DNA of 64,000 bases, from the NCBI GenBank assembly GCA_002104985.1, contig MCGO01000197.1, positions 1 through 64,000 on the forward strand, written 5' to 3'. Position 1 is the first letter of the stretch; the number at the start of each line of letters is the position of its first letter. The notes below the pieces were generated by a model, which worked only from the letters and a program-made list of their open reading frames with translations, was not told the origin of the DNA and made no database searches. This stretch comes from Rhizoclosmatium globosum (Eukaryota; Chytridiomycota; Chytridiomycetes; Chytridiales; Chytriomycetaceae). This document shows, piece by piece, positions 51,768 through 61,400 of the stretch. The translations under genes and the position numbers were made by a program.

Positions 51768-52831
51768 TCAAATTAACACCCAATTAAAACTCCGTTGCCG
51801 AACGCCTTCCTGCTCTGTAAAGGGATGTCCAATATCGTTTACCTGTGATTCCCCATCCAACAACCCACCAATACATTGCTGAAAATGAGACTCATCCTTA
51901 CACCAATGCACCACCACAGTCTTGTTTGTAATAACTCCGGGACACCAGTTAGGAGAATCAGCCAAGTCATGAAAGGTTCGTCCCATATCAGCCCAATTCA
52001 CATTTATCCCAGAGTTTTTCACCCAGTCCCCAACCACTGTATCTTCAATCCCAACGACATGCTGTTGAACATCTTTGGAGAAGTGAATCCATTCTACAAG
52101 CGACGTTGACAGTAAATACAGCATTCCTGTCAAATGGGTATAACTCCTTCGACCCATGAAGTTTGGAATACTCGTTGGTAAAGCCTCAATCATCTGCAAA
52201 AGTCGTGGAATATGAATAACAGCATCAATATCCGCTTTTCCAATGTATCGGTAACGTGGACAATATCCTCGAGGTGAATGCCACCAATATCCCGTCCCTC
52301 TTGCATACCGGAACCAATCAAGAATCTTTCCTGTGTCCCTTGATTCAGGTCTATTTACAACGACTATATCGTTTGGGAATTCAGTTCGTTCCTTTTCCAA
52401 CTGCTTATTTGTTCGGTTGTGTTGGGGATGCCAAACACGAATTTAAACTCGATGCGGGATCTCTCAGGGAGCTGACTATTAAATATTTCGTATTTTTCGC
52501 GAAGTGTGTGGCGGTGAGCTGCATCTATTGGATCCATCGTTGTAAATATTCCAATCAGAGCAGGTTTTGGCGGTGGACATCCTTTTTCGACGCTTGTGAA
52601 TGTAAGATCTAACAATCCATTTGCAGATCTTGTTGTATATACTAGACTCTTCACCGGAGCTTTGATTGATAATGTAGTTGGTTCGATAGTGGTTGTCACT
52701 CTGTTGTTCGATTGTAAAGAATCCAAGGAGGAATAGATATTCCACGCGCATATCATCACGCAGATTAAACCAAGCGTAATAAGTCTGGTTTGAAGTTTCC
52801 GCTTTGCAGAGAAGACCGTTCTCTTCACCAT
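51768..52831 (-). CDS. type II membrane glycosyltransferase-like protein (GT31-like)
   Basis: The N-terminus has a short basic cytosolic part (MVKRTVFSAKRKLQTR) and a signal-anchor (LITLGLICVMICAW), typical of a Golgi type II enzyme. The lumenal part has features of beta-1,3-galactosyltransferase-like families: LIGIFTTMDPIDAAHRHTLR, FKFVFGIPN, NDIVVVNRPESRDTGKILDW, YIGKADIDAVIHIPRLLQMI (the acidic DxD-like site reads KADID) and LYLLSTSLVEWI. A single-base deletion near 52400 separates the two halves, between TEQIS and EKERTEF. The frame ends at 51768, but another frame (51783-51538, LTEYQVKLATEEIRIRSRNK) continues in coding style and may be the true C-terminus after another indel. Donor and acceptor are unknown. 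Confidence 0.6.
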
Positions 52832-52863
52832 CCAAATAATTCACTGACAATTTAATTTCAAAC
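52832..52863. promoter_or_regulatory. 32-bp divergent intergenic region
   Basis: Separates the start codons of the glycosyltransferase-like gene (minus) and the disulfide oxidoreductase (plus); any promoter must overlap coding or UTR sequence. Confidence 0.4.
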
Positions 52864-54404
52864 CATGAGTCCAGCTCCTCTACAGTTTGACGTCATCGTA
52901 ATCGGAACTGGGTCAGGCACAAAACTTGTCCGTCCAGTTGCCGCGCTCGGCTACAAGGTGGCTGTGATTGAAAAGGATGCGTATGGAGGAACTTGCTTGA
53001 ACAGGTGAATAACCTTCACTCTCAACTTACAAACACAGCTAACATACTTCCGAAACCAGAGGCTGCATCCCATCCAAAATGCTCATCCACCCAGCCGACA
53101 TCATCTCAACCCTCAAAGATGAAGCCCCCAAATTCGGAATCCAACTCACTGCATCAAACCAACCCCTCCAAACCAAAATGGACCAAAAAGCACTCATCGA
53201 CCATGTATGTAAAGAAATCGACGCCGACTCACAAAGCATCCCGCCCATGTACGATCGCACCGAGAACCTGACGCGGTTCAGCGGTTCAGCCGAATTTATC
53301 GGAGAACGCGTTGTGAAGGTCACACAGGTTGTTGGAAAAGCCGAGACGACGTATACGATTACGGCGCCGCGTGTTTATATCGTACTGGGTGTAAAGCTTC
53401 GGTGTTGGATGTTCCCGGGTTACAAGGGACCCCGTATATGACGTATCGCGAGATTCTTCGGGCTCCGAGTACGTTTGAATCCATGATTGTGATTGGGGGT
53501 GGGTACATGCGTGTGAGCTTGGGTACTACGCTGCAAGGGTTGGTAACACGGAGGTTACGTTTCTCGTACGTGAAAAGATGCTTCGTGGAGAGGATGAGGA
53601 GATTCGGGCAGAGTTTGAGAAGGAGTTTAGGTCAAAGTTTAATGTCAAGATTGGAGTGTCGCCTACGGCTTTGGCGTATGAGAATGGGAGTTTCATGTCA
53701 CGGTTGTGGATAAGAACGGTGTCAAGGAAACTTTGATTGCGAAAGGGCTGTTGGTTGCTACTGGTGTAGAGCCTGACACGACTCCTTTGCATCTTGAAAC
53801 TTCGGGCGTAAAACTTGATGCGAAGGGATTCATCAAAGTCAACCATAAGTTCGAAACAACATGTCCGGGTGTATACCATTCGGAGACACCATTGGCCGAC
53901 ACCTATTCAAACACTCATCCAATTTGAAGGGAGTGGCTCTTCAATACACAATATGCCCCGGAAAAGAATAAGGAGTTTATCAAGAAATGGGTCGATTCGA
54001 AGACTGGAGGTGTCTTATACCCACCAATGCCACATGCCGTGTTTTCGTATCCACAAATTGGAGGAGTCGGTCTTACTCAAGAACAAGCTATCGAGGTATA
54101 CACGAAAGATGGTGTTATTGTGGGACGAGCAGATATCGCGGATGTAGCAATGGGTGCTGCATTGCGAGCCACCAGCGGCTTCACCAAACTCATATTTAGA
54201 AAGAGTGATAAGCAGCTTGTTGGAGCACATATGGTTGGGGAACAGGCTTCTGTTGTGATTCACATGGCAATTGCGTATATGAATATGAACGCGACACTGT
54301 ATGATATGGTGGATTCCATCTACATTCATCCAGCTCTTGTTGAGGTTTTGAGAGATGCGTGTAGAGATGCACGTGGGCAGTTTCAGAAACTTGGAAGTTG
54401 GTGA
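52864..54404 (+). pseudogene. class I pyridine nucleotide-disulfide oxidoreductase (dihydrolipoyl dehydrogenase-like), frameshifted
   Basis: FAD-binding start FDVIVIGTGSGTKL and, across an intron (53005-53060), the redox-active CxxxxC segment GGTCLNRGCIPSKM. Later come PGLQGTPYMTYREIL, a second dinucleotide fold MIVIGGGYM, LRGEDEEIRAEFEKEF, VATGVEPDTTPLHLETSGVK and the dimerisation domain PPMPHAVFSYPQIGGVGLTQ...MNATLYDMVDSIYIHPALVE. At least four single-base shifts break the frame (about 53373, 53692, 53875 and 53945). There is no mitochondrial presequence, so it is not the usual E3 of pyruvate dehydrogenase; a cytosolic disulfide reductase is more likely. It is either a young pseudogene or a region of poor sequence quality. 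Confidence 0.75.
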
Positions 54405-54434
54405 ACAACAACACTTTTATTCTGGATTATTCAT

Positions 54435-55589
54435 TTATAACTTTCCTTGTTCCTTTTCTTCCCATGTTGGATAATCAATATATCCCTTCTCTTCTCCAAC
54501 TTGGAACGTTGGTCTATCATAGGGATTCAGCGGAAGACCTCTGCAGACTCTGTCCACCAAATCAGGGGTACTGATGAAATGTCGCCCGAATGCAACCAAA
54601 TCCGCCCTCTTTGATTCAACCGCGTTGGCCGCAGTCTCTGGAGTATACCCGCCAGCGACAATTAAAACCCCCTTCCACACATTTCTGAAGACATCCAGAT
54701 TTACTTTTGAAGGATCTACAGGCACCAATGTATCCCCGGCACCTGCCACACGAGGTTCAACCAGATGAACATAAGCCAACTCAAAAGGCTCCAGTAACTT
54801 CAGCATACAAGACCAAGTCTCCACCGGATCCGCATCATCCATTCCCCCAAACTTGTTGAATGGCGAAAAGCGGATACCTACACGATCCGCACCGATGGCG
54901 TCCACGACGGCTTGAGTGAGTTCAAGAACAAAACGGCACCGGTTCTCAACGGAACCACCATACGCATCTGTACGAGTGTTTATGTTTGAATTGAGGAACT
55001 GGTCGGGTAGGTAACCGTTTGCAGCATGGATTTCGACACCATCAAAACCAGCGAGGATAGCATTTTTAGCAGCGGATGCATATGTTTGGATCACTTCTTT
55101 GATTTCATTGATTGAGAGAGCGCGTGTTTGGAGGTTGTCGAGGGGACGGAGGAAGGCGGATGGAGCAGGCGGTGGACGGGAGAGAGGGTCAAGGTGTGGA
55201 CGGCAGTGCATTCCTTTTGTCCGGATCATTAGTTATTTAAAGTTAAAGAATCAAGATTCAGTACCAAGGTGCCAGAGTTGTGCAAAGAAGATTGAGCCCT
55301 TGTCGTGGACAGCATCCGTAACTTGTTTCCAGGCATGCACGTGTTCGATCGAGTAGAGCGATGGCGTTCGAGCCGAGAAGCGGGCCTCTGGACAGATTGG
55401 CGTTGCCTCTGAGATGAGAAGGCCGCCCTTTGTCGCGCGCTGGAAGTAGTACGTGCCCATCAGGCCATTTGCGACGCTTTCGGCTCCCGTCGAAGTGCGC
55501 TCGGTTCCGCGCGATCGCGTCAGAGGCGCGAGAACGAGGCGGTGCGAGAGTGAAAAGCGCCCAACCTCAATTGGCTCAAACAACGACAT
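54435..55589 (-). CDS. Old Yellow Enzyme family oxidoreductase, gene 2
   Basis: A second FMN-dependent ene-reductase. Exon 1 (55589-55265): MSLFEPIEVGRFSLSHRLVL, APLTRSRGTE, GTYYFQRATKGGLLISEATP and FFAQLWHLG. The intron is 55264-55214 and exon 2 runs 55213-54435: MHCRPHLDPLSRPPPAPSAF, GFDGVEIHAANGYLPDQFLN (HxxN and Tyr present), TRTDAYGGSVENRCRFVLEL, GVLIVAGGYTPETAANAVES and DLVAFGRHFISTPDLVDRVC. It is about 370 residues and closer to the canonical OYE pattern (WHLG, NGY) than gene 1. Orientation is opposite to gene 1, with MTD1, the glycosyltransferase-like gene and the disulfide reductase between them. Confidence 0.9.
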
Positions 55590-55767
55590 TGACTTGCTTT
55601 GAAATGTGTTTGAAATGGAAACAATCAAGTTTATTCCTTCATCATCGGCAACCAACATCGTCCAAAAGAACTGAAGCAAAGATACAGTATAACAAACAGC
55701 TGGTAAGTAAGTAAGAAGGTGGGTAAGTTCAAACAGATATGGTACAAATAATAGACAAAGGGAGCTC

Positions 55768-56296
55768 CTAATCAAAGCTCGCCCAGGCCACAAAGTCGAC
55801 AGGAAGAGTATTCTTTGGTTTCTGGGCTGGAGCACTGGCAAAGTGCGAGTGAGTCAAGTGTGAGTGGTTGAGTGTGAATGAGTTTTCTGATGGCGATGGC
55901 GACGTCAGAGTCTGTGGCGTCAAAGTCGTTGGCGATTCGGCGATTGGGCCGCCGCCGCCGCCGCCGCCAGCTCGAAGCGAAGCAAATGGCGCCGAAGACG
56001 CCGACGAAAGCGGAGTTGCGAGTGAGAAGCGCCGCAGCGGGGTGTTGCGACCCAGAAACAGACTCGGCCTCAAACGCTGTCGTCACAATTGGAAGTGTGT
56101 GGCGTCGCTGCGGAACGGCGATCGGTGCGGCTTTGGGAGCCCCGCTCTTCTGCTCGGTCTGCTCAAACACGGACTCGCTTGATCCGTGTAATGTGCTCAC
56201 TGACTCGGCAAGGGTCGCGGCAGAGCTCACGTGGGATAGCGGCTTCTTGTTGTTGAGTGCTTGTGGGTGCTGAAGTTGGCTCTCGGCGGCTCCCAT
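55768..56296 (-). CDS. hypothetical protein with N-myristoylation-like start
   Basis: Starts MGAAESQLQHPQALNNKKPL, which fits a myristoylation signal (Gly2, small residue at 6). The Ser/Ala-rich sequence continues to TLPIVTTAFEA, after which the coding style moves to another frame: RNTPLRRFSLATPLSSASSA, a polyglycine run encoded by (GGC)n at 55950-55972, and the end PVDFVAWASFD with a stop at 55768. A single-base indel near 56075 would join them. The family is unknown; RRHTLP and RRFSL look like kinase sites. No membrane segment. Confidence 0.45.
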
Positions 56297-56700
56297 TAGT
56301 CGTTGGTTGCGTTTGGGGAAGAGTTTTTGTCTTTGATTCCTGTGGAGCCTCCGTGACAAACTGCGGGTGGCTCAGTTCACCAACAAGCAAAGCATTCATG
56401 GGAGACCTTGAGATTCGTGGTCACCCAAGAGAAATGAGTTTGTTCTTCAACGTAGTGTATTGAAGACTCCCCAAATGAGATCTTATGTGGCTTTTGTCTA
56501 TCGGTTCACATCTACTTTATCTGAAGATAAGAGAAAGACGTGGCTTCTTGAATTCCAAAGTAACAATAGCAAGGAGTTGCAAAGAAATTCTGAATTCTCC
56601 TTACCTAAATTGTTGAGGTTTTTGCCATTCCAATAGAAGAATAATGAACGCACGACAATTAAGAGTGTCCTGACTAATTCCGTCCAACATGTTCAAGAAA

Positions 56701-56778
56701 CTTGTTGAACGAGGTTGTTGAACGATGTTGTTGAACGAGGTTGTTGAACGAGGTTGTTGAACGAGGTTGTTGAACGAG
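56701..56778. repeat. 13-bp tandem repeat, six units
   Basis: GTTGTTGAACGAG repeated six times; the first unit starts CTT and the second ends GAT. It lies in an otherwise empty ~0.9-kb intergenic region (56.3-57.2 kb). Confidence 0.9.
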
Positions 56779-57070
56779 GAATCTGGAGTTGCAACCTTCT
56801 GTCCTTTGCTTTAACTCGTTCTGGAATAAGCTCGGTCATGTAATCATTTCGTCAACCTCAAATTCCACATCATGATTGGAGCCGCTCGTTTCGAACTCTG
56901 TTTGATTGGTTTCATATGCACTTTGTTTCAACAAACAGAAAATTGAGAAAAATGCAACGTAACTCAGGCAAATATCTTGCCTAACTAAAAGGAATTCATT
57001 GTCGTGGGGCATTTAGGTTACTAATTCGTTGAAGTTTCACAAAGTTTGTAAATAATTGGGTTCTTTTCAC

Positions 57071-57123
57071 TGGGCATCTCCATAACCGACTGGGTGAATA
57101 CCGTGTAACATACGACGGCAATG
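57071..57123 (+). promoter_or_regulatory. conserved upstream box of the tail-anchored family
   Basis: TGGGCATCTCC, spacer, then CGTGTAACATACGACGGCAATG, about 100 nt before the ATG at 57224. Compare 14410-14459 and 15808-15850. ACATAAATACC follows as a possible TATA. Confidence 0.5.
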
Positions 57124-57223
57124 CTAAATGAGTGCACTAAAGCGGCAATCACTAGAACATAAATACCAACTCGTAACACTGTTTGTTTCTTCACCAAATC
57201 AAACCTCAAGACTTTCCAACAAA

Positions 57224-57874
57224 ATGCCCGCCTGGCGAATTCCAACTCCACAACCAGACTGGATCTCAACCTCTGAAGCGTATTACAACGCAAATAACTG
57301 TGCCTCGTCTTCTGCCGTATACGCTTTCGCCGTCCGTCGTCAAGAGCCTTCGACTCTCACAAACAACACGTGTGTCACGTCCACATACTCAAACCCTGAC
57401 GCCGTTATCTCTGTCTTGAAAGGAGCCAAGACCATTCCGGATGTTCTCAAGGACATTCAAGCGACGGGAAAGGACTTTGCCGTGTACACCAAGTACAACA
57501 CGACGTCCTGCACTGGCGAGGCAACCGAACTCTACGCATACGCTCTCGACACCGCTGTCATTCAAGGAAACCCAAACTTCGATGGTAGTCCTTACGATTA
57601 CAAGTTTTCCAACAAGGAGGGAAAAATCCAGTTGACTTACTGGGTGGGTGAGAAGCAGACCGCGGATCCGGTGGAATATGCCGTTGATAAGTGTTCCTCT
57701 GAGCGTTCCAGCAAGTGGAATATTCTTGGTAAGGGTGTTGCCGCTGCTGGTCCAACTGAAACCAAGCCAACTGTTACGGCTGCTGCTGGTTCTGTCAGTA
57801 CAGTAAAGACTTCCGGTGGATACGTTGCTGTTGCGAGCATCATTTTGCCATTTATCATTTTTTTGGCTTTCTAA
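57224..57874 (+). CDS. unrecognised tail-anchored family, member D
   Basis: 216 residues, nearly identical to member B at 14559 over the first ~180 residues (MPAWRIPTPQPDWISTSEAY, KTIPDVLKDIQATGKDFAVY, TKYNTTSCTGEATELYAYAL, FDGSPYDYKFSNKEGKIQLT). Most nucleotide differences are silent. The C-terminus differs: an extra Ala-Gly in the Thr-rich linker and the hydrophobic tail YVAVASIILPFIIFLAF in place of CAAVADFFFSFISLMAL. No signal peptide at the conserved ATG. The family is unknown to me. It lies 42 kb from the main array, between unrelated genes, so it was moved or converted recently. Confidence 0.75.
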   Translation: MPAWRIPTPQPDWISTSEAYYNANNCASSSAVYAFAVRRQEPSTLTNNTCVTSTYSNPDAVISVLKGAKTIPDVLKDIQATGKDFAVYTKYNTTSCTGEATELYAYALDTAVIQGNPNFDGSPYDYKFSNKEGKIQLTYWVGEKQTADPVEYAVDKCSSERSSKWNILGKGVAAAGPTETKPTVTAAAGSVSTVKTSGGYVAVASIILPFIIFLAF

Positions 57875-58497
57875 TCATCGTGTTTTGTTTCTTCGCGGTC
57901 AGCGCTTATCTTTTTGTTTCAATGAATTCAATTCCATACAATCTGACCTCTTACCATAGGTTTCTTAAAAAATATTATTGCTGGTGATAACTGGAACATT
58001 AGTGCCTCAATGGAATACTAACTGTTTGATTGACTCAGACGAAACCGACAGAAAGTACAGCAATTATGAACTTAAGTTTTGGACATTCTATAGCTTGATA
58101 AGTGGCTTTCTTTTTATGTCCAGCACATTAATTTTGTTCATAATCAATTTCTTGGAATAACAGGCTTTCGGTGCGCGTGTGAAACTATATGAACCAAAAT
58201 CAATTTGAGTCTGAGTCAAACTGGGAAAGAACCAATCCCATCAATTTTATAATAAACATATTATTATGAGGGTGGACACAATGTATTTTTCTTAATCATT
58301 TGCTCTTCAAAACTTGTGCTGTTGTCCTCTCACCTCTATCGACCTTTAAATTCCTTACTCTGACCTTACATACAGAAACATTATATTATATTCCATAACT
58401 CAAAAATAAAATAGGAATATACAGTACAGAACAAACAGCAAAAAATAAGCAAGATAAAGCAGCAACAGAAAGTAACCCCAAACGTCTCCCTCTCCAA
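57875..58497. other. intergenic region, nothing recognised
   Basis: AT-rich 3' flanks of two convergent genes; no feature seen beyond possible poly(A) signals (AATAAA near 58250 and 58407). Confidence 0.5.
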
Positions 58498-61400
58498 TCA
58501 ACGTTGATTTATAACTGGCTTCATATTATGAACTTTGACTCTGTGATCAAACAAAGTTCCAGCACGATGAGCTTCAAACGGACAATTTGGACACTTTCCT
58601 TTCTTGGCATCTCGATGCTTTTTCAGTGCCGTTTCATTTGGATATGACCGCGAACAGCCTTCAATTCCACAAACAAATCCATTTGCACTCGCTGGTTGAG
58701 CAGGTGGGTTTCTCGGAGCTGAAGGAACAGCCAATGTTGGATGATTTGATTTGGATTCAGTCACTTCTGCTGTAAGTTTTGGTGCAGTTGGTGGTGCAGC
58801 AGTAGTAGGTAACGTGGAAGTGGAAGACGATGGAGGATTTTGCAGTTGAGAATTTGATTGAGGCAGAGAGGACTTGGAAAAGTGTGCAACATTGGAAGAA
58901 GACAACTGAATTGATGGTGCCGAATCTACAGGTCCAGCAGTTGGAGCAAAGCTTGACGTTCCTGCTGTCACAGAAGAAGAACTTTGACTCCATAGAGGTT
59001 GTGCAGCAACAATAACAGGCTTTGAAGTAGACGTAGTTGGCATAGGCTTTTGTTGTTGGACTGTGGGCGTGTTAGGACGGAATGGATTCTGACGTGCTTG
59101 CAAATGGGTTGAAGGTACAGACAAAGTGAAGGCAGAGGTCTGTCCATTGTTTTTGAGGGATTGGGATTCCACGGGAGCAGGTTGGAAAGCCATTTGGTTT
59201 GCTGCTGGACCAAAACTTTGTCCAACAACTGACGCATACGTGGTACCAACACCAGGTCTTGAAGGGACTGGCTGCGGAGTAGCGCCTGGCTGTTGAGGCA
59301 CAGTAGTTTGAGCATTTGTCGTAGAAGCAGTGCTTGATGCCCAAGATGGTGAAGTAGTATAAAGGCTGGAGTATCTTCCAGCTGACTGGGTACCATTCAA
59401 AGCTTGGTTGACAGTTGCAGGGGTATTTGTTGAAGTTTGCTGAACAGATGATGGGCGTGGGCGAGGCAATGGTTTATAGAGGTCTGAATACAATGCTGTG
59501 GTCTTTGAATTTACTGAAGCTTGATATTGGTTGATTTGTGGTGCTCCACTCTTCTCACTTTCACCAGTAGATTCCATATTATTCATTCTTGATGGATGAA
59601 TGTTTGAGAATTCTTTGCTATGAGTTATTGGCTTCTGCTGATTAAACTTTGAAGCTGGTGCGGGGATAGCCACCTGTGGTGGCGGAGGAAGAATCTCTTG
59701 ATGAGTGGGTGGACGGAGAGAGTCCAACGAACTACTTCTTCTGGGCTCTGAAGCTGACGTTGATGGAGCCGAGGAATTTTGTCCACGATTTGAATGCAAA
59801 TAATCTGAAATAACTAACTTTTGGGAAGAGGTATGACTTGTTGTACTTTGTGAACCAGACTGACTTATTCTAAGATCTGTAAATTCAAATCAGAACGTCA
59901 CTAACATGATTTGTAACCCTTACCAGTGGAGCTGCCAGTCCTTACAGGGACAGGTCTCCTGAAAGAATCATCTACACGTGGTGGGGTATCTTTTGGTTTT
60001 GACTGCAGTGGCTCAAAAGTGGAAGGCAGAAGAGGAGCTGTAGACGTTTGTTTGAAGGTCAATGATGAGGTGTTTCCTTTCTCTGTTTCAGATCTTGGAA
60101 CAATAGTGGCAGCAGTTGGTGTTCCAGCCAGAGCCATTGTATTCTGCTTCTCAACCTCTACTCTGTTTGAGGAAGGAGTTGCAGGTTGTTTTGAAGAAGA
60201 CTTTTCTACAATAGTAAATACTGGATTTTTGTAGTAAGATGTTTTTGGGGCTGGTTGAAGTGACTTTTGAGATAACGAACTTGGTACCTAACGTAAATTA
60301 AGCTTGATTCAAAATGATAACAATGAACATACATTGCCGGATTGAGAAGGAAGCACACTACGCTTGACTGGAGCAGTTTCAGTCATGGGAGTCCTAACTT
60401 CAGTTGCAGTTGGCACTGGCGACGACTTTGTCACAGAGGCCACATTATCTGTCTTTTCACCTGCCATTGACAACAACCCAGCCACAGGTAGCATAATGTT
60501 TACCTTGGAGATCACTTTCTTTTTTGGTGCAATTGTGCCGTCATTTGCCTCAGAGCCAGCTGTCAAAATCTGTGTACTTTGAATCTTTTCAGATGATTGA
60601 TTCTTCTGCAGCTGAGGATCGACAGCTTTAGAAGTTGCAGCTTCAGTTGAATTTGGTATCATAGTGGACAGGATTGGAGTGCCAGTTGACGCTGCAGCTG
60701 GCAGAATGGTTTTCTTCAACGAGCCACTGGCATGAGTTTTCAAGTGATCCAGTCTTGTCTGTGATCTATGAAATGTGGCCTCACAGCCAGAGACAGTGCA
60801 AGGAAGCCTTTTCTTGAGGTGGCGACTCAATGTGTCTTGAGTTGGATAACTTCTTGTACATCCTTCTTCATTACACACAAACAAGGCATCTGAGACTGCT
60901 TCAGAAGGCGTCTTAACAGTGTGGATACATTAGTTAAACTTGGACAGAAAATTGAACATTACCTGTGTTGATTGTTTGGCCAATCGAGCAGAGCTTCTCA
61001 CATCACTCTTGGGATCAACAACCTTTTCAGTTACAAGTTCCTTGGAAAGTGATGATCTCAATTTAGGTTTCTTTGCAGGACTTTCCCGCTCTGAATTGTC
61101 AAGAGCACGTTTTGGTGGTTCATTTCCAAAATTGTCATTTGGCAGATCATCATCAAAATCTGGAATCACAACCTCAAATCGATCATCATCAGAAACACTG
61201 TCATTGTTAGCAAAATCATCCATTTGTGGCCCAATGCTCAAGTCATTGGAAGTTTGTGGTCGGATTTCCTTCTCAGTAACAGACATCACAGTTGGAGTTG
61301 AGCAATCACCATGGGCTGGTAACGTCAATTTAATGGCAGGTTTTGCTGATTTTGCATTTTTGGATTTCAAGGCTGTCTTTGACAAAGATGTGGGTTTTGC

